A stretch of 34,113 nt of DNA from positions 1 to 34,113 of the forward strand of contig CAVEFO010000016.1 in the NCBI GenBank assembly GCA_963615055.1. The letters are read 5' to 3'. The notes beneath the pieces were generated by a model. That model saw only the letters and a list, made by a program, of their open reading frames with translations. It had not been told where the DNA came from and made no database searches. Positions within the stretch are counted from its first letter, which is position 1; the number at the start of each line of letters is the position of its first letter. The translations under genes were made by a program, and so were the position numbers. This DNA is from UBA1822 sp963615055. GTDB taxonomy: Bacteria; Bacillota; Negativicutes; Veillonellales; Dialisteraceae. Of this stretch, positions 16,573 through 23,204 are shown piece after piece.

Positions 16573-17595
16573 TCAGATGTCGCTGAAATCGCCGGAAAGT
16601 AAATCCGGATATTGCTTGCCATGCTCCGCCGCTTCCGCGCACCCCTCCGCCACGACCAAATCCGGATCGTCCGGGACTTCTACCGCAATCCCCAGCTCGG
16701 CCGAAAGCCAATCGGCCAGCCCGGAAAGACGCGCCATCCCGCCGGAAAACAAAATCCCGCTTTGCAGGATATCCTCCGCCATTTCCGGATTCGCCTGCCG
16801 AATAATCCGTTTCAAAAGTCGAACAGCCGGTGAAAGAAGTTCGTGAATCATCGCAAACACTTCTTCCGCCGACAACTCGACGACATATTCCACGCCATCC
16901 GTCGCACGCCGTCCGCGCACAGTCAGCACGACGTCTTCCGTCCCGGCCGGCACCGCCATCCCCATTTTTAAGTTTTCCGCTTCCCGGTTTCCCAAAATCA
17001 ACCGATAGCGATCCATCATATACAAGCGAATGCCTTCATCGATGTTGTGCCCGCCGAACGGAATCGATCCTTCGGCGACCGTACCGCCGCAAGCAAAGAG
17101 CCCCACATCCGTGACGTCTCGCCCCATGACGACCGACAGCCGCACATCATCTCGATTCGGTCGCATCCCGGCCCCCAATGCCGCTGCCGCCGCCGACGTG
17201 ATCAGAAAAACGTGCTGCGCCCCGGCATGAACCGCCGCTTCCGCCAACGCATGACGCACCACGCTGCTCACCGTTGACGGACGAGACAGCACGACAATCG
17301 GACTGGAAACGGCGCGCCGCAATGCCTTTTCGATAAAATAATGAAGCATATCCTTCGTCGTGTAGTAATCCGTGATGATTCCGTTTTTGATCGGCCATTC
17401 CAATCGATACCGCAACGCATCCGAATGGTAGCGCACCAAAGCCGCGCTGCCGAAAGCGACGATGTCTCCGTTCGTTTTATCCACGGCCAGGACGCTGTTT
17501 TCCTGCAGCACCGTGCGCCCTTCCGTAAAAATACGAACCTGCGAAGAGCCCAAATCAATCCCGACGCGGCTCCTCGATTCAGAAAAAACTTTCAT
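16573..17595 (-). CDS. Divergent MreB-like actin fold protein with degenerate ATP site
   Basis: This 340-aa protein occupies the mreB position before mreC and aligns with MreB along its length: VGIDLGSS, PIKNGIITDYYTT, GNREAENLKMGM. However, the nucleotide-binding motifs are eroded. Phosphate-1 DLGTANT is DLGSSQV (14-20). The EEPxAAAIG segment reads ITSAAAAALG (132-141). Phosphate-2 DIGGGTTE reads VMGRDVTD (156-163). The C-terminal GTGxAL is absent. Canonical MreB is a membrane-bound filament-forming ATPase that organises wall synthesis. This copy may bind or hydrolyse ATP poorly and could be a scaffold, with an intact mreB elsewhere. The ATG at 17595 is the only strong start. The 16474-16572 gap shows nothing else. 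Confidence 0.85.
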   Translation of the reverse strand: MKVFSESRSRVGIDLGSSQVRIFTEGRTVLQENSVLAVDKTNGDIVAFGSAALVRYHSDALRYRLEWPIKNGIITDYYTTKDMLHYFIEKALRRAVSSPIVVLSRPSTVSSVVRHALAEAAVHAGAQHVFLITSAAAAALGAGMRPNRDDVRLSVVMGRDVTDVGLFACGGTVAEGSIPFGGHNIDEGIRLYMMDRYRLILGNREAENLKMGMAVPAGTEDVVLTVRGRRATDGVEYVVELSAEEVFAMIHELLSPAVRLLKRIIRQANPEMAEDILQSGILFSGGMARLSGLADWLSAELGIAVEVPDDPDLVVAEGCAEAAEHGKQYPDLLSGDFSDI

Positions 17596-17642
17596 GTGAT
17601 ATATCCCAACGCCTATTTGAATTTTATTTCAGAGTGTCTTCT

Positions 17643-17654
17643 ATTGTACCACAG
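17643..17654 (-). promoter_or_regulatory. Probable extended -10 promoter of the mre operon
   Basis: On the minus strand GCTGTGG is followed by TACAAT (17643-17648), an extended -10 box 47 bp upstream of the mreB start. I do not see a good -35 hexamer at 16-18 bp. The rest of the divergent gap up to the cbiK promoter (17655-17785) is AT-rich with no gene that I recognise. Confidence 0.5.
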
Positions 17655-17785
17655 CTATATAAATATAAGAAATAAATTGTCCTGTCTCGTCATTTTGACA
17701 AAACGCCGCCTCACGTTTTTCCCGTCTCCGTTTCCTTATTTATTTTTCTTTCGTTAAATTTCGAAATGCTTTACCTCATCATTCC

Positions 17786-17814
17786 TTGACCAAATCTTAT
17801 TTTAGATTTAATAT
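17786..17814 (+). promoter_or_regulatory. Promoter of the chelatase gene
   Basis: TTGACC (17786-17791) and TAATAT (17809-17814) are separated by 17 bp. This is a near-consensus sigma-70-type promoter and places the transcript start near 17821. Confidence 0.8.
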
Positions 17815-17816
17815 AA

Positions 17817-17879
17817 ACGTGTGGGAACTTTTCTCACGACGATTTTTAAGTTCCGCAACGCAGGGAAAATTGCGGAGCT
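17817..17879 (+). other. Two stem-loops in the chelatase 5' leader
   Basis: At the predicted transcript start GTGGGAA and TTCTCAC form a small hairpin (about 17820-17836). A second hairpin pairs AGTTCCGCAA (17849-17858) with TTGCGGAGCT (17870-17879), 10 bp with one G-U pair and an 11-nt loop. It ends 11 nt before the ribosome binding site. No cobalamin riboswitch signature is visible. A regulatory or stabilising role is possible. Confidence 0.45.
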
Positions 17880-17902
17880 CTTCTGTCACAAGGAGTGATA
17901 CC

Positions 17903-18889
17903 ATGAAAAAAACCGTAAAAGCCATTCTCTCCGCTTCCATGGCCGTGCTTTGCGCCGCCGGGCTCGGCGTGACAGCCGGCGCTTACGAATTGTCCGACGA
18001 AGTCAAACCGACGACGCCGGCCCTTCGCGAAGCGACCACCGTCGGCATTTGGACCGGCGGAAACCCGGCTCTCGCGCAGGCCGAAAATAAAGATGCCATC
18101 CTCGTCATGACCTTCGGCACCACGTTTACCGATTCCCGCGCCAAGACGATTGACGCCGTGGAAGCCGCCATTCAGAAAACGTTTCCGAACATCCCCGTCT
18201 TCGAAGCCTACACGTCTCACATCATCATCGAGCGCGTCGCGGCCAAAGAAGGCATCAAAAAATTGACGCCGGAAGAAGCCTTTGAAAAATTGAAAGCCGA
18301 AGGCTACACCCGCGTGGCCGTCGTTTCCTTGGACGTCATTCCGGGCATCGAATACGGCTACGACGCCATCGTCACCAAAGACTATGCCAAATATTTCAAA
18401 GAAATCTCCCTGGCAACGCCGCTGATGTACTACCAAGGCACGGAAGGCGAAGCCGATCAAGTCGTGGACTTCATCAAAGCCCTCTCCTCCCAGCTCCCGC
18501 AGATGGGGCCGGAAGATGCGACCCTTCTCATGGCGCACGGCACACCGCATCCGGCGAACGCTTACTACGCCGTCATTCAGGACCGTCTGGAAGACCTCGG
18601 CATGAATAACGTCTACGTCTACTCCGTCGAAGGCCGTCCGAATCTGGAAGACGTCATTCCGAAGCTCAAAGCCAAAAGCATCAAACACATCACCCTCATG
18701 CCGATCATGATGGTCGCGGGCGATCATGCGAATAACGACATGGCCGGCGACGAAGAAGATTCCCACAAGAGCATTCTGCAGAAAGAAGGCTTCACCGTCA
18801 GCGCCTACATCCACGGCCTCGGCGAAAATACAGACATTCGCGATCTCTATGTGCAGCGCGCACAAGAAGCGGTCGCCGCTCTGCAATAA
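17903..18889 (+). CDS. cbiK: Secreted CbiK-type sirohydrochlorin cobaltochelatase
   Basis: This 328-aa protein matches the CbiK family of metal chelatases, which insert cobalt (or iron) into sirohydrochlorin. Conserved parts are ILVMTFGTTFTDSR near the start, His212 in LLMAHGTPHPANAYY and His275 in GDHANNDMAGD, the likely metal-binding histidines. Residues 1-28 form a classical signal peptide (MKKTVKAILSASMAVL, then a hydrophobic and Ala-rich stretch), so the mature protein should be exported. A periplasmic CbiK is known from Desulfovibrio. The ATG at 17903 follows AAGGAG. It is monocistronic, with no cobalamin or siroheme genes nearby, so cobalt or haem-iron handling is possible rather than standard B12 synthesis. 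Confidence 0.9.
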   Translation: MKKTVKAILSASMAVLCAAGLGVTAGAYELSDEVKPTTPALREATTVGIWTGGNPALAQAENKDAILVMTFGTTFTDSRAKTIDAVEAAIQKTFPNIPVFEAYTSHIIIERVAAKEGIKKLTPEEAFEKLKAEGYTRVAVVSLDVIPGIEYGYDAIVTKDYAKYFKEISLATPLMYYQGTEGEADQVVDFIKALSSQLPQMGPEDATLLMAHGTPHPANAYYAVIQDRLEDLGMNNVYVYSVEGRPNLEDVIPKLKAKSIKHITLMPIMMVAGDHANNDMAGDEEDSHKSILQKEGFTVSAYIHGLGENTDIRDLYVQRAQEAVAALQ

Positions 18890-18906
18890 TTTCCGAGAAA
18901 TCAAAA

Positions 18907-18942
18907 GACACCGATGCACAAGGCACATCGGTGTCTTTTTTT
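18907..18942 (+). terminator. Terminator of the chelatase gene
   Basis: GACACCGATG (18907-18916) and CATCGGTGTC (18926-18935) form a perfect 10-bp stem followed by seven T residues. A preceding A-run could let it act on both strands. Confidence 0.93.
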
Positions 18943-18985
18943 GTGAGAAACAGAGGAAACAGGCTCCCCACACTCAAAATTTTAT

Positions 18986-19014
18986 TTGTACTTTTCCCGT
19001 AGGGGTGGTACAAT
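18986..19014 (+). promoter_or_regulatory. Promoter of the small cysteine-cluster protein gene
   Basis: TTGTAC (18986-18991) and TACAAT (19009-19014) are 17 bp apart, and the -10 is extended by TGG. The transcript leader would run from about 19021 to 19109. Confidence 0.7.
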
Positions 19015-19021
19015 CACTTTG

Positions 19022-19062
19022 GGGAACGTCGATTCAATCCTTATCTGATTTTCCGATTTGAT
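19022..19062 (+). repeat. Leader segment related to the FMN riboswitch palindrome
   Basis: From 19022 the plus strand reads GGAACGTCGATTCAATC, one C, TTATCTGATTTT, one C, CGA. The minus-strand arm at 3306-3273 has the same order with only a few changes, including an identical TTCAATC and TTATCTGATTTT. Directly after it, CCGAT-TTG-ATCGG forms a small hairpin. This is a probable fragment of a dispersed element. Confidence 0.6.
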
Positions 19063-19109
19063 CGGCGATTCCGCAAAAAAACGATTGATTGGGAAAGGAG
19101 ATTTTCATC

Positions 19110-19439
19110 ATGGAAACAGAAATTTTGGAACGACTCACAAACGGCGCAAAAGATTTGCTCGCGGCACCGTCGGCCTGCCCCGAAGCGAAACAGGCAGCGG
19201 AAACGTTCTTGCAATCGGCCAAGACGGAAGCGGACTGCGACGCGCTCATCGCGGAAGCCAAAGCGGACATCATGCCGATTGACGGCCTCCTCGCCTTCGC
19301 CAAATCCGATGCGGCCAAAGAACTCTTCGGCGACGGCGCCGCAGAGTTTCTGGCCCACGCCGAAGAACACAAAGCCTCCGGCGCCCGCTACTGCGATTGC
19401 CCGGCCTGCCAAGCCTGCGCGAAAATTTTGGGGCTGTAA
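19110..19439 (+). CDS. Small conserved protein with C-terminal CxCxxCxxC cluster
   Basis: This 109-aa soluble protein is mainly helical and acidic. The segment ADIMPIDGLLAFA (52-64) and the C-terminal cysteine cluster Cys95, Cys97, Cys100 and Cys103 are its most striking features; Cys23 and Cys43 add to the count. I recall similar short proteins in gut Firmicutes carrying a misleading Hsp90-like label, but I know of no tested function. The cysteine pattern suggests metal or iron-sulfur binding, or redox activity. The ATG at 19110 follows AAAGGAG. It is monocistronic, with its own promoter and terminator. Confidence 0.82.
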   Translation: METEILERLTNGAKDLLAAPSACPEAKQAAETFLQSAKTEADCDALIAEAKADIMPIDGLLAFAKSDAAKELFGDGAAEFLAHAEEHKASGARYCDCPACQACAKILGL

Positions 19440-19446
19440 AAGACAG

Positions 19447-19581
19447 AATTGAAAAAAGCAGAATGGAAGATTGAGGGGCGAATCTGATTCGCCCTTTTCT
19501 TTTGGCGGCGTTCACCGCCGCGAACGCCGCAAAATAAAAACACGAAACACCCACGCCCCTCAAATCGCAATTCTGCCTTTT
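19447..19581. repeat. MITE-like element with terminal inverted repeats
   Basis: The ends at about 19447-19480 and 19547-19581 are imperfect inverted repeats, sharing parts such as AAAAAAGCAGAAT and TTGAGGGGCG. Between them lie two further hairpins: GGGCGAAT-CTG-ATTCGCCC and a GGCGGCG/CGCCGCG pair. No gene is present. The element abuts the stop codon of the methyltransferase gene and may supply terminators in both directions. Confidence 0.6.
19476..19500 (+). terminator. Terminator after the small cysteine-cluster protein
   Basis: GGGCGAAT (19476-19483) and ATTCGCCC (19487-19494) form a perfect 8-bp stem with a 3-nt loop, followed by TTTTCTTTT. Confidence 0.85.
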
Positions 19582-20328
19582 TCATTTCCGAAACACAAAC
19601 AAATACTCGTGCGCAATCAACAAGAAATTGTATTTCACGCTGTTCGTTTTCCAATATCCTGTCGCGCGGCAGTTATGCTGCTCTTTAATGATGAGTTCTT
19701 TGAGGCGAAATCCGGCGTGTTCGAAAATGCGCATGACTTCAAAAGACATGGGAATCATGTGCCCTTTTTGGCGCGTGTCGCCCATAAGAATGGCACAGAA
19801 TTTATCTTTTTTCAGAACGCGATAGCTTTCTGCGGCGACCTTTTCCATTTCCGCCAAAAAATCCTTCACTTTGAGATGAGATAAGTCTTCTTCGATATCC
19901 TCGCTGTATCGGATAATATCGGCATAGGGCGGATGCGTGCAAATGAGATCGATGCCTTCATCGGGAATGAAATCCAAATGCCTCGCGTCTCCTTTTCGGA
20001 TGTATACTTTCCCGTTTGCGCCTTCATGTTCAAAATCTGTTTTTTCGCGGCAACGGGCCAGCGCGACATCATTGACGTCCACGCCGATAATATTCCGATT
20101 CAGCAATTTGGCTTCGACAAGCGTCGTCCCGCCTCCGGCAAATTGATCGAGGACCATGTCACCTTCTTGCGAATAGCGAAGCAAGATATTTCTCGGAATA
20201 TACGGAGACCAATTCCCGCGCCACTTGGCGTCATGCGTCGCCCAGTCACCGCGTTTGGGAAACGACCAATGCGTCGTCATTTCCAATTCAAAATCTTCCG
20301 GCTCCCATTTTGTGATTTTCTTAGTCAT
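19582..20328 (-). CDS. Second DNA methyltransferase of the DpnII-type system
   Basis: This 248-aa protein is an amino-type DNA methyltransferase (N6-adenine or N4-cytosine). The AdoMet-binding motif I is DQFAGGGTT at 61-69 and the catalytic motif IV is THPPY at 131-135. The His before PPY replaces the more usual Asp, Ser or Asn. The segment before motif I (GNWSPYIPRNILLRYS) resembles motif X. The order motif I then IV, with a short tail, leaves little room for a large target-recognition domain. The ATG at 20328 overlaps the nuclease stop as TAATG, so the two are coupled. It may protect the same GATC sites, but it is unlike the DpnM-type enzyme. The specificity is unknown. Confidence 0.85.
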   Translation of the reverse strand: MTKKITKWEPEDFELEMTTHWSFPKRGDWATHDAKWRGNWSPYIPRNILLRYSQEGDMVLDQFAGGGTTLVEAKLLNRNIIGVDVNDVALARCREKTDFEHEGANGKVYIRKGDARHLDFIPDEGIDLICTHPPYADIIRYSEDIEEDLSHLKVKDFLAEMEKVAAESYRVLKKDKFCAILMGDTRQKGHMIPMSFEVMRIFEHAGFRLKELIIKEQHNCRATGYWKTNSVKYNFLLIAHEYLFVFRK

Positions 20329-21209
20329 TATTTGAAAACCTCTGCGATGATACCGTTCTCCAAATCCCGGATGTTGTAAAGGTGCGCCATCGCATCAAAC
20401 GTTTCTTCCAAATTATTTCGGGCGCTCATCCAGCCCTTTCCGTCCGTAAACCAGACAAAGGTAAAACCTTCGATGGTATCCGTTTCCCATGCAAGCGTTT
20501 TATAGCTGCGGGCTGTCTCATTGAGTTTGCTGCCGCCGCTGCCGTAAAAATTTGTTTCGATACCGTAAATCATGGTCGGCGTTTTGATCACGAAATCGAA
20601 ACGCTTTTCCGTTTTGCCTTGATTGGAAACAGCGGAAAGGTCAATGCCCCATTTTTCGGTCATTTCGTGAATATACATTTCCTTGAAATACGTCTCAGCC
20701 TTTATGAAACCGGCTTTCTGAATAAAGCCCTCCACCAAATTTTCCATCAAGTGGCCGCCCCGATTCTTACGTCCATTGGAGTCAAGTCCGGTTTCGACGC
20801 CGGTCACATAATCAACAAGATTATGGATGATGTGATTTTGAAGCAAATCGAAAAGACCCGTATGCTCCATAAAATAGACATAACGTTCGCATTGTGCGGG
20901 ATCGAAGCACGGACATTGTTTCAAGTTAAATTGATACCGATAGCTGCCGTTTTCATCTCGGCAATCTATCTCGCCCGCTCTCACCGCCAATAGCAGGGGG
21001 ATGCATTTCAGCGTCTCCGGATATTTCCGAATCAAAGCTTTGAAATCCTCTTCGATGTTTTGCGCACCGATAAGAGAATTAAGAATGTTCAATTCCACCC
21101 TGATCCCATCCACGTTTCGATGGACTTTTTCAAAATCGATGTAATATCCGTAATCGGCAATACTATCCCGAAAACTGGACAGCCACGTGCCAAAATCTCT
21201 ATCTGCCAT
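20328..21209 (-). CDS. DpnII-family type II restriction endonuclease
   Basis: This 293-aa protein is strongly similar to R.DpnII (288 aa), which cuts unmethylated GATC. Shared stretches include FDLLQNHIIHNLVDYVTGVE, GLDSNGRKNR and SKLNETARSYK. A PD-(D/E)xK-like active site is suggested by Asp205 in KRFDFVIKT and Glu218 in GIETNFYGSGGSK. The ATG at 21209 follows GAAGGAAG one base after the preceding gene's stop. The frame is open upstream through that gene, but the chosen start matches the DpnII N-terminus. It lies between the unknown 178-aa gene and the second methyltransferase. The GATC specificity is inferred from family resemblance. Confidence 0.93.
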   Translation of the reverse strand: MADRDFGTWLSSFRDSIADYGYYIDFEKVHRNVDGIRVELNILNSLIGAQNIEEDFKALIRKYPETLKCIPLLLAVRAGEIDCRDENGSYRYQFNLKQCPCFDPAQCERYVYFMEHTGLFDLLQNHIIHNLVDYVTGVETGLDSNGRKNRGGHLMENLVEGFIQKAGFIKAETYFKEMYIHEMTEKWGIDLSAVSNQGKTEKRFDFVIKTPTMIYGIETNFYGSGGSKLNETARSYKTLAWETDTIEGFTFVWFTDGKGWMSARNNLEETFDAMAHLYNIRDLENGIIAEVFK

Positions 21210-21210
21210 A

Positions 21211-21747
21211 TTACTTCCTTCTTCCGCCGAAACCCGCTGTCGATATAATTTTGAAAATATCTCGATCTGTTTCCAGCAGCTCTTCGATAATTTCCCCGAA
21301 CATATACGCATCCGGCCTATTTGTCTTTTCCTGCACGGCCAACAGTTTCATCAAAACGTACAAAAATTCCACATCATATTCACCGAATGCATTGAGCGCC
21401 GAATATTGCACTATCTCAATTTCTTCTTCGCCGGTCTCTATCAATGATTTCAGCGCGTCAAAATCATTGGCAACAAGAGGCTCACAAGTCTTCCAATGGT
21501 TCTGAATGGCTTCCAGATACTGCTTCGTCAATATTTCGTTTCCTTGCATTTTCATTAGAACGTCAACGACCCAATGAATATGCTTTGGGGTGCGAATCCG
21601 TTTGCCGTCTTTCCGGTATCGGATCACAATGTCAAATCGGGATCTGGATCCTTGAAAAACATAAATGATATAATCGGTGAAGACAAATTCTATGATTGCC
21701 TTTTTCGTTTCCTTCTCTATCCGTTGCGTCCCTTCCCGTATTTCCAT
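21211..21747 (-). CDS. Unknown protein inside the restriction-modification operon
   Basis: I do not recognise this 178-aa protein. It is soluble and mostly charged. The N-terminal part (about 15-50) looks like beta strands (IIEFVFTDYIIYVFQ, then FDIVIRYRKDGKRIR). The remainder looks helical with IHWVVDVLMKMQ and an acidic ETGEEEIEIV. No catalytic motif is obvious. The ATG at 21747 lies 7 nt after GGAGG; an ATG at 21753 is too close to that site. It begins 12 nt after the dam stop and ends one base before the nuclease start, so it is embedded in the operon. A nuclease helper, control protein or anti-restriction safeguard are all possible; none is supported by sequence. Confidence 0.82.
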   Translation of the reverse strand: MEIREGTQRIEKETKKAIIEFVFTDYIIYVFQGSRSRFDIVIRYRKDGKRIRTPKHIHWVVDVLMKMQGNEILTKQYLEAIQNHWKTCEPLVANDFDALKSLIETGEEEIEIVQYSALNAFGEYDVEFLYVLMKLLAVQEKTNRPDAYMFGEIIEELLETDRDIFKIISTAGFGGRRK

Positions 21748-21759
21748 CCTCATCCCTCC

Positions 21760-22830
21760 TTAGAAATTCGATATCAACAATTCTTTGATTTTTCCTCTGG
21801 CCTCACTGTTGCAATTAATCATACGCGTCGCATCCACGCGCCGGATATGGTGCGCCGCATACAACGTGTCAAAAAATTCGTCCCCCTCATCGGCATTTTT
21901 CGGATCGGAATTGCTGACGACAATTTTGGCTCCCTTTCGATTCATTTGGGCGACAAAATCCGCCAACTCCTTCTGTGCCTCGTCATTAAAAAGATTTTCG
22001 GTATAGGCCGTAAAAGCGGCTGTCCGAGTAAGCGGGCGATATGGTGGATCAAAATAGACAAATGTTTTTTCGTCGATAAAATCCGCAGATGCCCGATAAT
22101 CGCCGCACACCATTTCGACATTTTGCAATTTTTCAGAAACGGCGCGCAGATTCTTTTCATCGCAAATCAGCGGATTTTTATACGCGCCCACCGGAACATT
22201 GAAAAATCCTTTTCGATTCACACGGTACAAGCCATTGAAGCAGGTTTTATTCAGAAATATCAAAAGCGCCGCTCTTTCTGTGGAAATCCCTTCGTCGCCG
22301 GTTTCTTTTAATGCATTGAAACATGCCCGCTGTTTCAAATAATAAATTTTTCGTTTCTCCGTATCCAAAGGAAGAAATTCAGTTTGCATCGCCAAAAGTG
22401 TCTCAATGAGATTTTCGACGTCGGTTTGAATCGCACGATACGCATTGATAAGCGCCCCATTGATATCACTGATGTACACGGCATCCGGCGTGTATCGACT
22501 CAGAACGTCAAAAAGAACTGCACCGCCGCCGACAAACGGCTCGGCATATTTCGTAATATTCCCCTTTTCAAAAGGATAATATTTTTCAATTTCGGAAAGG
22601 AGCTGCCCTTTCCCACCGGCCCATTTCAAAAACGGACGAACCGCTTTCTCTTCCGATTGCTGATAGCGCAACAATCTTGCATCCGTCGGTTTCGGCGCAC
22701 TCGTCGGGATGACCCACATATTTCCGAGCATTTCCGCCTTGTCAATTCGCTTTTCCGAACAAAGATTCGCAACGCGACGCTGCGAAATCCCCCATTTCTC
22801 CGCCGCTTCTCTGGCTGAAATATATTCCAT
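21760..22830 (-). CDS. Dam-type adenine methyltransferase with N-terminal HTH domain
   Basis: This 356-aa protein fuses a small helix-turn-helix domain to a DpnM/Dam-type N6-adenine methyltransferase. Residues 1-55 (EYISAREAAEKWGISQRRV, then KAEMLGNMWVIP) match excisionase-like or MerR-like HTH proteins. The methyltransferase shows motif X FLKWAGGKGQL (68-78), motif I AEPFVGGGAV (96-105) and motif IV Asp261-Pro-Pro-Tyr264. It should methylate GATC and protect host DNA from the linked nuclease. The ATG at 22830 lies behind GGAGGAG. A longer frame to 22881 would read through the promoter and is rejected. The HTH may let it regulate its own operon. Base composition is visibly more AT-rich than in the neighbours, consistent with transfer. 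Confidence 0.93.
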   Translation of the reverse strand: MEYISAREAAEKWGISQRRVANLCSEKRIDKAEMLGNMWVIPTSAPKPTDARLLRYQQSEEKAVRPFLKWAGGKGQLLSEIEKYYPFEKGNITKYAEPFVGGGAVLFDVLSRYTPDAVYISDINGALINAYRAIQTDVENLIETLLAMQTEFLPLDTEKRKIYYLKQRACFNALKETGDEGISTERAALLIFLNKTCFNGLYRVNRKGFFNVPVGAYKNPLICDEKNLRAVSEKLQNVEMVCGDYRASADFIDEKTFVYFDPPYRPLTRTAAFTAYTENLFNDEAQKELADFVAQMNRKGAKIVVSNSDPKNADEGDEFFDTLYAAHHIRRVDATRMINCNSEARGKIKELLISNF

Positions 22831-22869
22831 CCTATCTCCTCCGTGAATTTTAGATTTACTGTCGGTATT

Positions 22870-22899
22870 ATTATATTCCAAAACGCGAAGGTTTGTAAA
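22870..22899 (-). promoter_or_regulatory. Promoter of the restriction-modification operon
   Basis: On the minus strand TTTACA (22894-22899) and a perfect TATAAT (22870-22875) are 18 bp apart, about 40 bp upstream of the HTH-Dam start. Confidence 0.75.
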
Positions 22900-22904
22900 A
22901 TCAT

Positions 22905-23204
22905 TCGCGTGCTCAGCTTTTTCTCAGACGCAAGATCGCTATTAGACGTAAGCTGTCAGCGATTCGTTTTAAGCGGTGTCGCCTTGTGCAACGAACAGGA
23001 GCCTTAGGAACGTAGTGACGCGAGACGACTGTGAGTGTCATGCAAAGCTCGGCGACAATTTCAAAATGTGCCAAAGGCACAGCCGGTCAAGCCCTCTTTT
23101 GAAAGAGGACTAATGCGGAGTCTCTTCGCGCCACCTTCCTCCGATAAGGAAGGTTTGACTCGTGCGCACTTTGCGCAATTTGATAAATTTAGAAGGAGGC
23201 CGAC
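22905..23204. repeat. Folded non-coding block between Dam and DUF6125
   Basis: These 300 bases contain several nested inverted repeats. GTGTCGCC (about 22976) faces GGCGACA (about 23051). TGTGCC-AAA-GGCACA is at 23067-23081. CCTCTTT/AAAGAGG is at 23093-23108. ACCTTCCT/AGGAAGGT is at 23133-23154. The last two are enclosed by GTCAA (23086-23090) and TTGAC (23155-23159). TGCGC/GCGCA follows at 23163-23177. No protein with a ribosome binding site is present. It is either a dispersed repeat or a structured RNA region. Confidence 0.6.

Noticed and set aside
17815..17902. Cobalamin riboswitch in the cbiK leader
   Set aside because: The leader is under 90 nt and lacks the B12-box and the core helices; only two simple hairpins are present.
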